Source: Lamellibrachia columna (Eukaryota; Annelida; Polychaeta; Sabellida; Siboglinidae). From it: a stretch of 64,000 nt of DNA. Where the stretch lies: assembly GCA_963662155.1 (NCBI GenBank), contig OY759267.1, positions 19,538,438 to 19,602,437 on the forward strand, written 5' to 3'. Made by a program: the position numbers and the translations under genes. Below, piece by piece: positions 12,033 to 23,278 of the stretch; position 1 is the first letter of the stretch, and the number at the start of each line of letters is the position of its first letter. The notes under the pieces were generated by a model that was not told where the DNA came from, made no database searches, and worked only from the letters and a program-made list of their open reading frames with translations.

Positions 12033-12512
12033 ATGGACACCCTGCAGATCGCCCGTCTACTGGCGATGGATCCGAACACCGCGTCCGTCTTTGGCGGCGT
12101 CGTACCCAGAGATGGACTGCCTGCAACAATTGACGCTTTGCCGATCGCCTTCGTGTGCAACACCGACGACGGCGACGAACCGGGCGAACATTGGATAGCG
12201 CTGTACCTGTCCTCCGACGGGCGCGGCGAATACTTTTGTTCGTACGGTCTGCCACCTCGTCACGCGGCGTTCCGCACCTTCTTGAACAAACACTGTTCCG
12301 AGTGGACTCATAACAGCAAGAGACTTCAGAGTCCTCTGTCTAACGTTTGCGGACAATATTGCGTCACTTATATCATGCTTCGTTGTAACGGCGCTCCTAT
12401 GAGAACTTTCGTCAACGCTTTCCACACCGATCTGGTCGCTAACGATTGTCGCGTGTTTGATTGGATTAACCTACTGAAAAAGGGTATACCGTACTATCAC
12501 GTATCATACTGA
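12033..12512 (+). CDS. Adenain-like cysteine protease (Polinton PRO type), right-arm copy
   Basis: The same 159-residue product as the left-arm gene. The one coding-region difference I noticed (codon 68, TTT versus TTC) is synonymous. His53, Gln99 and Cys106 are present, and Cys69 replaces the expected acidic residue. That both copies share this substitution means it either predates the formation of the palindrome or was spread by arm homogenisation. The reading frame has stayed open in both arms although the rest of the element has turned into satellite, which argues for youth, conversion, or some selection. Its role in the parent family would be cleavage of capsid precursors inside assembling particles. 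Confidence 0.75.
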   Translation: MDTLQIARLLAMDPNTASVFGGVVPRDGLPATIDALPIAFVCNTDDGDEPGEHWIALYLSSDGRGEYFCSYGLPPRHAAFRTFLNKHCSEWTHNSKRLQSPLSNVCGQYCVTYIMLRCNGAPMRTFVNAFHTDLVANDCRVFDWINLLKKGIPYYHVSY

Positions 12513-12716
12513 GCCTCTGGCGCGGTGGTCGCTCCACCCGTAAGCTCGCCCTCGAACCTCTGGCGCGGTGGAGACACCCGTAAGTTCGCGACCTCTGGCG
12601 CGATGGTCACCATTCGCAAGTCGCCTCGCCTTCATCTTCATCTTCGTCATACCCGGCTCGTTGTATCCAATCGCATACGATCGCCTCGTTTGTACTGCTG
12701 CCGCTTTGTTGTATTC

Positions 12717-12722
12717 AATAAA
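12717..12722 (+). terminator. Poly(A) signal AATAAA of the right-arm protease gene
   Basis: AATAAA lies about 205 bases after the protease stop codon, inside the conserved arm. Confidence 0.5.
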
Positions 12723-13004
12723 ATACGTGTGCACCGTACGATTGTGTTCGTCTCCTTACTAGGTTAACGACCCTTCGGTAAACGTAACTAGGTCCATGTT
12801 CGTTCCTCCTCCAGTCGCTAGGAGGCGCTTACGTCACGCACGCTCGGCTACCACCGCCAGGGGGCGCTCTGCGGCGCTCTGATTGGCTGCGCGCACTCAG
12901 AAGCGGTGGGCGATATTACGGTGTTTTGCCTTTGATGTTCCTTTGATGTCTGGTCCACTGATTTTGCACAGATAAGGAGGTCCCAAAAACTTCCACATAC
13001 TACT

Positions 13005-13010
13005 AGCGTG
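13005..13010. repeat. 6-bp target site duplication, right copy (AGCGTG)
   Basis: Identical to 3304-3309 and directly abutting the last base of the right arm. Confidence 0.85.
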
Positions 13011-13019
13011 GTACAGAGA

Positions 13020-13600
13020 GAACCGTGCCTATTGTAACAAGATTCAACAAGATTGTCACCCAAATTAAAAACACCCAGATGGGAAGTGGACAAAGAAGCC
13101 ATTGGCTTATCTAGTCCAACGATTATTCATCTATTTGTTACCCGCACTTCTGAGATATTTGTCAGTTTTGTTTGTGTACATATTCATGCTGCCAGCAGTT
13201 ACATATTCATGCTGCCAGCAGTTACATATTCATGCTGCCAGCAGTTACATATTCATGCTGCCAGCAGTTACACATTCATGCTACCAACAGTTACACATTC
13301 ATGCTACCAACAGTTACATATTCATGCTGCCAGCAGTTACATATTCATGCTGCCAGCAGTTACATATTCATGCTGCCAGCAGTTACATATTCATGCTGCC
13401 AGCAGTTACATATTCATGCTGCCAGCAGTTACATATTCATGCTGCCAGCAGTTACATATTCATGCTGCCAGCAGTTACATATTCATGCTGCCAGCAGTTA
13501 CATATTCATGCTGCCAGCAGTTACACAGTCACTAGATACGTTGTTCCATTCATTTATCGTTCTCTGTGTGAATTAATAGTGCTGATAACCAATTTACACA
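13020..13600 (-). pseudogene. LINE 3' end, minus strand, expanded internally
   Basis: Read on the minus strand: a reverse-transcriptase C-terminus (ERxxNEWNN-like segment near 13555, then codons for CVTAGSMNM), then a minisatellite built from those codons, then KTDKYLRSAGNK and a TAG stop (about 13137), then the same 3' UTR as at position 100. It is the same family as the remnants at 2, 2605 and 52240. The fold-back element landed about 15 bp beyond its 3' end. Confidence 0.75.
13177..13525. repeat. 23-bp minisatellite derived from LINE coding sequence
   Basis: About 15 tandem copies of a 23-bp unit (core CATATTCATGCTGCCAGCAG) with two variant units near 13270-13310. On the minus strand the unit is the LINE codons for a TAGSMNM-like stretch. 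Because 23 is not a multiple of three, all three + frames stay open with a 23-residue period, which creates misleading ORFs. Confidence 0.9.
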
Positions 13601-14880
13601 GTTCCTTCACCAACGCTGCTTCGTGTCCTCTGGTTACCTTCTTTGAGGTCCTGGCTGATTTAGGACTGAACAAACGCCTTAAACGTAATAATCAAGGTGT
13701 TTAAAATACTGTGCATTTTGTATGATATCCGCAGTCTTTTGATAATGGTTACTGAGCAATAGTTGCTCGAAGTAGTTGATTTTTCAATTGTGCTTTTTTT
13801 GCAGCAGAAATCATTTGTTAAATATATAACTAATACATAATATAAAAAATATATAAATGGAACATAAAATCACCATTGTACACAACGAAGCCCTAGTAGA
13901 TAAAATAATGTCAAAGCAATTTATGAGCGTTTTTCTGCTGCAAAAAAAATATATTCTTACGTGTATAAAGCTGTTTTCCTCAGCTGTTTGACAATGATGT
14001 TTCTGTGCAGTTGTCTTTGCGTTCGGGGCCTCTTAGAATTGCTGCCGCGTGGTTGCACTGCATGTATTTTCTAACAATTGCCTGTAACTACTGACGTGAC
14101 ATGTTGAACAGAGCCTTGCTTTAGCTCAATCAATCAATTATTGTTCCATTCTTCCTCGTGCTGAAGATTCGCTCAAGTTTCGCGAACGTTATGCGTCCAG
14201 ATGTTTGCTCTAACAAGCGTAAGAAATGAAATTCACTTACATTGAATGGCCGGTAGAACTGTCACTGTTGATTCAGCCTATTATTAAACACAGTTATACA
14301 CTAAGTGGACACTCTAAATGATGTTCTGGTGGGTATGTGGAACACCCTTGCATGCAGTACATTACCCTACATCAACTACACGACCTTGTCATATCAACAA
14401 CTGTCCGTACTTAATGGGTTAACATATGTGCACTGGCTGCATATAAATTTGAAAAGGGTTTCGGGTGTCAAGTATGTCCACACACAGGGCCGCTGTGTGC
14501 CCTGATGGCTCCGATGAACCGGCACACAAGAGTCATTGTGTGCCGCTCCGGTTCGGTGCCGGCGAAATGCCTTCTGTAAAAGCCGCAGAACTAAACACCG
14601 GTTTCATTCACGACACACGAAGCCAGCCAAAACGTCCTACAGGATTCCTAACAAATTGGGCAAGAATTACCGACTTGGAAGACACATGGATGGAAACATG
14701 TCAATCAATACCTTGAACAAGTTGTGCAGTCTTTAAAGTGTGCGTTCGACTGTACTTAATCGACTTTAGGGCGTTATCTACGGAACGCATAGTATTCAGC
14801 AGGGCCTCGCCAACTGTCGGGGTTTCTCAGAAGTCGTCATGGCCAAATGCGAGGTCATGCTTAACAAATCTGTTTCTGGT
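13600..14880. other. No supported gene
   Basis: AT-rich sequence. A short frame at 14465-14716 contains CPDGSDEP, which resembles the end of an LDL-receptor class A repeat, but the remaining cysteines are missing. 5' exons of gene A could lie here; none could be recognised. Confidence 0.4.
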
Positions 14881-14899
14881 TTTTTTAGAAGTCACTAAG

Positions 14900-15895
14900 T
14901 GGGGAGATTAGGGGTCGCCTGTAGATATCATCTAGTTTGATTTCCAGAAAGTTGTTGATAAAGTTCCACATTAAAGATTGCTACTTGCACTAAAATCCCA
15001 TGATACAGTGTATGGCATATTTAACGGGATAAAAAATGGCTGACTGACAAAAGACAACTTAGGGTAATAGTAAATGGGGGTTTCAAATTGGAAATCAGTT
15101 TTGATTGGGATACGGATGAGTATTAGTATTGTTTTTATACGGGCAAATCGCCCTTATGAAATCCTGCTCTGCCCGTATGAGATTTGACTCAGACAAAATG
15201 TAAAAAAGAAACAGGTTTTGCCCGGTTGACAATTCTGCACAACCCGCATAAGCTTAACCTTTTATTCTCAATGTACAACTATCACTTGGGAGACGACAGA
15301 AAGTGTTTAGAAAGGTTAAATATGATGGGAATAAACACGATTATCACACTAGACAAATTAATCGAATGGTCTGAAAAATGGCAGATTTTATTCCATTTTT
15401 GAAACAGTCTACACACAGGACATGGGTACATCGGTGGACAATATAACTCGGGCGATACTGTTCTAGGTACAATTACAGGAATACATGTATGAAACCTGTA
15501 TCTTAAGGAGCAGATCAATAACAAGTACTGCTGACATGACCGTTTCAGAGTAATGCGTGATAGCGGCCTTAAATAGTAATCACATGATTGTGTTTATTAG
15601 GAGAAATATAACATACAAAGAAAAAGAGCTAATTATACTTGTAGATCTGTAAAAAGCAATTGTTAGGCCTCATTTAGTAATGTAATACTACATACAAGGA
15701 TGGAGGCCATACTGCAAGAAGGACATGTATGCTTGAAAGAATACAAAGGAGAGCAACTACGCTCAGATGCCTTCGTTATGATAAACGAGTGTGGTTTAGC
15801 AGCACTAAAGAATAGGATATTAAGAGGAGATTAAATAGAAGTTATTAAGATATTGAATGGCTATGAAAATATTGGTAGAAGTAATTTTTCAAACT
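14900..15895 (+). pseudogene. Decayed CR1-like LINE reverse transcriptase
   Basis: Translated with frame changes and stops, this shows the order of a CR1-type reverse transcriptase: FDFQKVVDKVPH (about 14938), WLTDKRQLRVIVNG (about 15040-15077), LDKLIEWSEKWQ (about 15349-15385), then RRNITYKEKELIILVDL (about 15601-15650), VRPHLV, WRPYCKKDMYA, and finally LKNRILRGD...IEVIKILNGYENI (15806-15870). Several parts are missing (for example the catalytic YADD block is not seen) and many stops interrupt it. It is a dead fragment. Confidence 0.75.
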
Positions 15896-15934
15896 TACGG
15901 AAAGCAAAAGAACTTAGCAGCAGCTGTTTTATTG

Positions 15935-16440
15935 TACAATGATTTTTACCGGTTAACTGAACGCCTGTTTTATGGTAGAATGATTTTCGTTGGTTAACTG
16001 AACACCTGTTTTATGGTACAATGATTTTCATTGGTTAACTGAACGACTGTTTTACTGGACATCGCAGACATTGTATTAGTATCTACATCACCTCTGTTGG
16101 TTAAAAATAATATTCATATAATATTCATGTAAAACGTGTAACTGTCTTCACTCACCTCTTACATTTTTTTATAATACGCGATTTACGATTACTTAAAAAT
16201 CTGCTAATTTTAAAGCATATTTACACAGAGATAACTTTTCTGTAATTAAAGACCACGAAATAAATCTTAGCCTTCGAAGGGGAAGTATTTGTCGGACGAT
16301 TGATTGGTCTGGCAAATTCCCGTTTTATACCATATACAGCAACAATAAAGATCAAAACATGATGTACTTTGAGATTGAAACAAATCCGAGTATTTGGGCA
16401 TTTTAATTAACGAAACCCCCGACTAGTTTGTACAATCACT
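15935..16440 (+). repeat. Dispersed noncoding repeat R1, copy 1
   Basis: A ~500-bp AT-rich repeat with recognisable blocks: ATTTTCATTGGTTAACTGAA, GATTGGTCTGGCAAATTCCC, TACAGCAA(C/T)AATAAA and a terminal ...GGGCATTTTAATTAACGAAA. Related copies are at 20255-20710, 42120-42650 and, as a 3' end only, 63405-63480. Here the first 41 bp (TTGGTTAACTGAAC core) is triplicated (15925-16050). It has no ORF. Confidence 0.7.
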
Positions 16441-16485
16441 TTATCGCAATCGAAATCGTAATGTTGGTACAACTGACATGTTTAG

Positions 16486-17362
16486 GCTCGGCACGTCGTC
16501 CAGCATGATACAGCGGGAGAGTCCAACTCGTCCGATTGCCGACCGTCCATGTTTACCGTGGACAGCGCGACGGACAACATCGGCAGTGCAACAGGCGACA
16601 GCGTAGATTTTCTCTCTGTCCACCGCCCCGCCAGCTGGACCGACGGCTTCAGCGACTGGCAGCAGCGTGCCGCCACGGTCAGCATGATGTCAAACAGCGT
16701 CGCCAGTACCCGAGGTGGTCATGAGAGACGAGCTCGTCTAGAGGAGTGGACATGTGGTCTCGGCTTGACGAAGACCGAACAGGTCCGACCGCCTACCGAT
16801 CAGCCTGTCCATCGGCGCCCGTTCACGACCATCCTCGAGGAGCAGCACCCGGACTGTCCCCTGGGAATCGCTGCCCGAATTCGAATTCGAGACGACGAAG
16901 AGAACGCGTCGTCTGGGTACATACGCGTGAACAACTCGGACGACGTCCTCGTGGCCGTTGATTCCCGCACGAAGCTAGTTCTGCCGGGGCGAACGCCTAC
17001 GAGTGCCGGTCGGACTCCGAGCAGCTTTTCGTCGGGTTATCTACGGCCGTGCGATGCGCCAATCATCCACCCTGTGTTGACTTCGAGGCAGACCGACTCC
17101 CTGCCAAACAACTTCTACCCGCCACGACGCAGCGCGGGGGATACAACGGGGCGGGATCAGATTGATGCGACCCTGCATAGCAACATATGCAACGTCTCGC
17201 ACGGCGGAACGTCTCAGTACGACAAGAAGTCGTCGGCGGGAGTACGTCTGCCCGTCAGGATCATCCCGGAGAAGCGTGGTTACGACCGACGAAAGATCGT
17301 CGCGTGCTCCGTCATTTGGACGCTCGTCCTGGCAACCATCATCTCCGTACTGGTAGTAACGC
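16486..17362 (+). CDS. Gene A exon 1: cytoplasmic region and membrane helix
   Basis: The frame is open from 16486 (an in-frame TAG at 16483-16485 is also a possible acceptor, TGTTTAG) to the donor GC|GTGAGT at 17362/17363. The first ATG is at 16549. If that is the start, the exon encodes about 271 residues: a hydrophilic Ser/Thr/Asp/Arg-rich part with no domain I recognise, then basic residues (KRGYDRRK) and a hydrophobic helix from IVACSVIWTLVLATIISVLV. Basic residues before the helix favour an inside N-terminus. GC content is clearly higher than in the flanks. The corresponding exon of gene C also ends just after its helix, in phase 1. If 16486 is an internal acceptor, earlier exons were missed. 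Confidence 0.7.
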
Positions 17363-18927
17363 GTGAGTAGGCTTATCACATTAAAACAATGTATTCTTTT
17401 TGTTCGTTCGTTCGTTCGTTCGTACGTTCGTCTTTTTCTTTTTTTTCTTTTTTTTGGAACGAATTCCGAGGACCCGGTAACAGGACTGATGGTTTATTTC
17501 AGTGCCTTCTCTACGTTAGTGACTCTACGACAATTCCTACGAAGATTCCTTTACTAATTTAGATAGTCTTTACGTAAATTATTCGAAAGGTTTGGAAAGA
17601 CAGCTCAGTTTGAAAGGTTTCACTCCCCGGTTCTGCTTAGCAATCATAGGGATAAGTTCTGGATGGCTGCATTAGCAGTCGTTGGCAATTATTACCAACT
17701 AACATGTTTAACAGGAAATAACGTAATGATAGAGGATTGCTTCAAGGCCGTGTGCCAAACTTACATGTTAATATATCTGTGGTGTCATCTAGTTGAAACC
17801 GTAGACAAACCTAGTGCTGTGGTTTGCAAACCGGGGAATTGATTGTGAGCCAAATTGATATGTGTATGCGCAATAGATTAAAATCACCAACGCAAGCCGA
17901 GAGAGAAGTAGCAATTCTACTGTTTCTTGTGATTTGGAGTGATGAAATAAAATAGCAAAACAATCTATACAAATTCTATGCAAATTCTCTACAAATTCAA
18001 TACAAATTCTATAGAATTCTACAGAAATGTTTAGATTATTATATAATTCTACAAATCGTACTTGAATATTGCATAGAAAACTACTGAATTCTACAAATTG
18101 TAAAGAGTATTTTCTAAATAGAATATTCCATAAAAATTATTAATTATTAATTAAAAAATTTTACAGAATATTTCCTGAATTCTATAGAATTGTCTCCGCA
18201 AAAATCCTATAGAATTTGATAGACCTTAAATCGAAACCCTAACTAAGGTTCAAATTAATGACATTTGGCAAAGATTCTCAGTCTCGGTGAATTTTCACAA
18301 ATAATCGACTTATCATATTTTTTTATTTACCTCTCTAACCCTCGTCAATTTCTCTCTATGTAATGCTTTCAAAATACTGTTAGTGGACGGGCGGCGTGGG
18401 CGCAAGAGGAACCTTTTCTACGCTACGTCGAATGCTCAGTAAAACGTAACCACAAATCGACGTATTATCTGCACCAATGACCGAGTCATCTAGTTGATGG
18501 AACACACGTGTGACTGTAACCCATACTTCCTGCAGGCAGCAGACCGACCACAAAATGCATGCAAATCTATACATTCTGTACAACTGCGAATGGTCATTGT
18601 CTGTGCTTTGGCATACATGGGACGAGAGCAGTGGCGTATTTATGGGTGGGCATTGAGCCATGACACCTCTTTGGCTTACATTGTTTGATTTTTTTCGTAT
18701 GTTACCTGTTGCGCCACTATACGGTAGCATGGTAAACTAGGCTTGCCCCCTCCTCCCGGCCTCCCTTTGCGCGATCCTAGATAGGGCTACGCCACTGGGT
18801 GAGACAATGTATGGAGGTCTTACAGTGTTTTTTTCCCTTTTCATACAGTCTCCTTTAAATTATCACAGCACATTATGCACCAGTAAACTTACCTAGTACA
18901 TGAAATTAGAAGAAGAAGACACATTTT

Positions 18928-18930
<3 letters not shown>

Positions 18931-19014
<84 letters not shown>
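18931..19014. repeat. (AT)n microsatellite
   Basis: An uninterrupted TA run. It is followed at 19017-19060 by a diverged copy of the ACGAAAGATAAAACG segment found in the nearby palindrome. Confidence 0.95.
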
Positions 19015-19019
<5 letters not shown>

Positions 19020-19133
19020 TCACGAAAGATAAAACGCATATTTTATAAGGTTTATCTTGAATAATTATTATTATATTTACGTGTTTACTCTGAAAATTCT
19101 GTGTCATTTTGGAAAATATGTCTTCATAATCGA

Positions 19134-19664
<531 letters not shown>

Positions 19665-20129
19665 TTGCACGCTTCACTGGAGACGCTGCCTTTGGCTGAC
19701 ACGGGCAGATAAGAAACCGCAAACCACGAACTCAGTATTTACAGATGTTAGTTATTGAACATAGACAGCCCTGTGGGGCGTGTCCAGGGGCAGATCACGT
19801 CTGAAATGCTGCTGTGTTGTTTTCTATCACTCAGCACATTTCACTGTCTGACATGTTTGTGTGTGTGATTACCAGGTGTCCTCGTGAAGTATAATGTGAC
19901 AGGCCTGTCTGAATTCTCGTGCACGTGCATGTCATTACACAGCGCGGCATGTGGTCCGCGGGGCCACTCAAAAATCTTTACACTTCAGTCCCAGCGTGGT
20001 AGACCAATTCAACGTCTCTGTGAAACTTGAGCCACGCTGCAATTACCGAGTGAAAGATATTCCATCATATAATTCCATCTCTATATGTTGTCAGGTGCGT
20101 ATTTGTATAGCTGAGTAAACCTTTCCAGG

Positions 20130-20225
20130 TTTCACCGGCATCAAGAATTTTTTAAACCCGGTTCTCCTGAATGATAGAACCAACGTTCAAACCATTTCGC
20201 TACGGCGTCCCACCAGATGGCGAGC
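20130..20225 (-). mobile_element. tRNA-like SINE head, degenerate
   Basis: On the minus strand TAGCGAAATGG fits the pol III A-box pattern, and a GAACCGGGTTT lies about 45 bases on, in B-box position. A GGTTCT dyad flanks it. No 3' tail was identified. Confidence 0.35.
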
Positions 20226-20254
20226 CTGGTTCTTCTGAGTAACTTCTTAAAGGG

Positions 20255-20710
20255 AGTAGACTACGATTTTCATTGGTTAACTGAATCATTGTTTACGGGA
20301 CCCTACAACACTGAATGTAATAGTATTTACAACATCTTGATTGGTTCAAACAAATAATAGAAAAATACAAAATGTATTTCTATAGTCATCTTTCGCCCTT
20401 TAATATTTTCGAAAATACACGATTTAGCGATGAAATAAATATAATAGTTTTTTTTTAATATATTGATATAGACATTTCCTGCAATTAGAAACAGAATCTT
20501 CACATTTTGAAGGTGAAATATGACGTTTTTCTCCAGATTGGTCTGCCAAATTCCTGTTTTACACAATTTATGTCGGTAAATAAACTACAGCAATAAATAT
20601 TAAAACATGAAATATAACGTGTTTAATTTAGATGTACTTTAGGGTCGACCAATTAAGATAATTTGAACATTTCAATAATACGAAAACCCCAACCTGTTCC
20701 GTATTAGTTG
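20255..20710 (+). repeat. Dispersed noncoding repeat R1, copy 2
   Basis: Has the same block order as the copy at 15935: TTTTCATTGGTTAACTGAAT, the AGATTGGTCTGCCAAATTCC block, TACAGCAATAAATATT, and the ...ACATTTCAATAATACGAAA end. Confidence 0.7.
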
Positions 20711-20991
20711 ACGAAGGAAAATTGTTGCACATTCACTTTAATGTCCAAGTGAATTGGAGGATATGCAGATGTGTGAAATAAAGGGGTGTTTGTCATTACC
20801 CCCCTCATTGGCGAATTTAGGGGGTATCGGGGCATGCCCCTTTGGTTTAATTGTTTTTAGTTGCGCTGCTCCTGTGTGACTGAGGTTGGCCCCTCTTTGT
20901 GAGATCCTAGATGCGCCACTGACCGCCACTGACCGCCACTGACCGCCGTCATCAAATAATATTGCTATGATATTTTATATCTTCTTTCCAG

Positions 20992-21090
20992 TGGCGCCAC
21001 ACGGGGTCGTTGAAAGCGCTGGTGGAGACACACAGTGGTCGACGGGCGAGGACACGACCCACGCTATTACTGTGGCAGAAAATATGGAAA
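20992..21090 (+). CDS. Gene A exon 2: extracellular linker
   Basis: 99 bp, acceptor TTCTTTCCAG, donor GAAA|GTCAGT (weak but acceptable). It encodes about 33 residues (APHGVVESAGGDTQWSTGED...), hydrophilic and Thr/Gly-rich, joining the membrane helix to the SEA domain. Phase 1 at both ends matches its neighbours. Gene C carries its Thr-rich exon at this place instead. Confidence 0.55.
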
Positions 21091-21576
21091 GTCAGTGTCA
21101 CCTAGTAGAACGTAGCATCGTACAACATAGTCTTGTAGATCATAATTTCTGTTAGAACGTAGTGTGGAACATCACACCTCAATTTACGCTACGTTTATCT
21201 ACGTGTATTTAGTAGAGCCCTACGTCTTATCTGATTGAATATAATGTATTAACAGTGTAGAACCCCCAATATAAATACTAATTTGTCTGCATGGTTTACA
21301 CCAACATGAGTGTTATGCGTGAGGAATTTCTTTAGAATAAGGTATTCCTTTGTCCAACGGGACAAATTACACCAGCTGACAACTATATTCGAATTGCTAT
21401 GCTGTGGCGGATTATTCTTATTAAAAACGTGTAAGCCCACGACTTGTTATAATACCATAATAAAATATTTCCCGTGGCGCTTTGTTAACTCAATTTTTAT
21501 AAATAAAAACTTCAAACTAACATTGTACCACCGAATATGTGGTAAGTTTTCACCTGCGTGTCTCGTTCTGCTGCAG

Positions 21577-21680
21577 TTGTATTGGGAGAATTGCGACTAA
21601 CGAAGGTGATCTATTCAGCCGATCTAGCGCGCCGCGAGTCGCTAGCCTTCAGGAAACTCGAAACAGAGTTCTGCTCGCCG
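21577..21680 (+). CDS. Gene A exon 3: SEA domain, first part
   Basis: 104 bp, acceptor CTGCTGCAG, donor CCG|GTAGGT, phase 1 to 0. It encodes VLGELRLTKVIYSADLARRE and then ...LETEFCSP. The gene C exon gives RVIGTFRLTKKIYTSDLANL...SEFCAG at the same place: same length class, same phases and the same 'F/L-R-L-T-K-x-I-Y-(T/S)-x-DLA' core. That is the first strand and helix of an SEA fold. Confidence 0.8.
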
Positions 21681-21998
21681 GTAGGTGTCACGCTAGGCGC
21701 CATCTTGCCCTAGTTGTGTTAGCTGTTTCGCACTTCGCCAAACCGTTAAGTTTTATTGGTGCAAGTTGGAGTTTGCTCTGAATCCAAGTCTCGCCTGTTG
21801 ACATATATTCGGGTTCCTCTTTCTAACTGATCGACGATATTAAGTGGAATAACTAAGCGGTAAATTGCGTATTTAATTTATCTTTCTTTTTATGTCTAAA
21901 CGCGTAGTTTGCGCCCTAACCAACACGACACACAACGATTTATAATGCTGCAATTGTGTTTATATAACTTAATAATTTTGTATGTGTTTATTGCCTAG

Positions 21999-22063
21999 GT
22001 GCACGACTTGTTCCACAACGCGTCGCACGCCCTTTGCATACGCTGCGAAGTGGTCGAATTCAG
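21999..22063 (+). CDS. Gene A exon 4: SEA domain, middle
   Basis: 65 bp, acceptor TTGCCTAG, donor TTCAG|GTATGT, phase 0 to 2. It encodes VHDLFHNASHALCIRCEVVE and FR. The gene B exon at 42776 has the same phases, the same donor sequence and a matching C...C-x-V-x-x-FR ending. NAS is a potential N-glycosylation site. Confidence 0.8.
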
Positions 22064-22094
22064 GTATGTTGTATATTAGTAACTAACAAATAAT

Positions 22095-22370
22095 AATAAT
22101 AATAATTAACTTCTGTGGCGCCTGTGTCCTCAGGAACCTGAGCTAAAAGGCGCTACAAAACATAATCAGTAAGCGTAATCGTGAACAGGTTAGCGCAGAA
22201 GTCATTATCAGGACGAGGGACTACCGAAGATTGATGGTGGAAATGCAATTTGGAATAATTATGTCTTGAGTTTGTTCGGAAAGTAGCTATTGTTTCAGAT
22301 GTTTTCCAAGTGATGGGGCGTTCATTCCAGACCCCAGGCGTAGCGACAGAGAAAGCACGTTTGCCCATAC
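22095..22370 (-). pseudogene. LINE C-terminus with 3' tail, minus strand
   Basis: On the minus strand the frame begins GKRAFSVATPGVWNERP, the C-terminal block 'RAFSVAAPxLWNxLP' of many CR1/L2-like LINEs, then ATFRTNS (FK-x-x-LK equivalent). The GAGCTCAGGTTCCTGAGG...GGCGCC tail follows and ends in ATT triplets (22090-22106). It lies in intron 4 of gene A and ties the dispersed (ATT)n tail to a LINE family. Confidence 0.75.
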
Positions 22371-22743
22371 AAGTCTGCAGTTATCTATTTCATAATAATT
22401 TATAACGACGACATAATTGCGCACTTTGAGGTCAGCGCCATTAATCAACGTTGTATACGTACAGTAGCTGGACATCCATTTTGTCCGAACCTATTCCCAT
22501 CGCTCTCTTTCTCTCTCACCCCCCCCCCCACCTTCACCACCCCACCACCACCCCCGTCCTTCCTCTCTCCCATTCCCCTTCCTTGCGCTCCCTTGAAACG
22601 GTTGTTCGGTGACTAAAATAATAAATCATTGTCATTTTATTAGGCACGTTCACAATACCATCAACTCTGTTGTTTTAAAACTATGCAAACATATTCCGTT
22701 TGAGCAAAACCGTGCAAGTCAAACCCGTGCAACTGCTTTTCAG

Positions 22744-22883
22744 GAACGGCAGCGTTATCGTCGACTTTCGCATCTACACTGGTGGGCGCACAGGCTCCGA
22801 GGCACAGCTCATCCTTCTCAGTGGATTTAAACGTGGCGTTGGATTTGAAAGTTTCGGTATCGATAACAGTTCCGTGAAAATAG
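22744..22883 (+). CDS. Gene A exon 5: SEA domain, last part with cleavage motif
   Basis: 140 bp, acceptor GCTTTTCAG, donor ATAG|GTGTGT, phase 2 to 1. It encodes RNGSVIVDFRIYTGG..., and the block FRNGSVIVDF is the SEA signature. In mucin-type SEA domains the peptide bond between G and S of GSVVV cleaves itself. The sequence here, GSVIV, fits that pattern, so self-cleavage is plausible but not shown. Confidence 0.85.
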
Positions 22884-23278
22884 GTGTGTTACACTTCATC
22901 GTTTTACACAAGCAGAGTTTTATGGAAAATACGACATCTCCTGCATCCGTGGGTAGTCAGCCAATTAGACCAGTTTTAATGGGATTGTAATGGATATTCA
23001 GACTCATGTTGAAGGTTCTCGTTCGCCGTTTGCAACTGCACCAGTAAATGTGATTTATGTTCAACTGCAGTGATTATGTTGAAAGCATTGTTCGTATGAA
23101 CATATTGCAAACATGCGTCTAATCTCTCACATAAAATATCCTTATAAATAGGTAGATGTTTGAAATGGAGGGTGGACCAGATAACTAACTCCGCATCAAG
23201 CTGCTAAAATCTTGATATCATGATAAACGATCCTCTAACCGTACTTTGTTAAAACTCTACATTTGGTTTCTTGAAAAG

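Larger units (their letters stand above)
11118..13004 (-). repeat. Right arm of the terminal inverted repeat (1887 bp)
   Basis: The reverse complement of 3310-5183, with the protease gene on the + strand. It keeps a 13-bp piece at about 12770-12782 that the left arm lacks. Inner homology stops at 11118. Confidence 0.9.

Noticed and set aside
13177..13525. CRISPR-like array
   Set aside because: Units are directly tandem without unique spacers, and the genome is clearly eukaryotic. The same holds for the arrays at 28756 and 39079.
13053..13704. Three overlapping + ORFs of 134-200 residues with SCCQQLHIHAAS-type repeats
   Set aside because: They arise from a 23-bp minisatellite that is open in all frames. 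The underlying sequence is LINE coding on the other strand.
14465..14716. Possible LDL-receptor class A module (CPDGSDEP)
   Set aside because: Only the terminal motif is present, the other cysteines are missing and part of the string is a local inverted repeat (GTGTGCC...GGCACAC).
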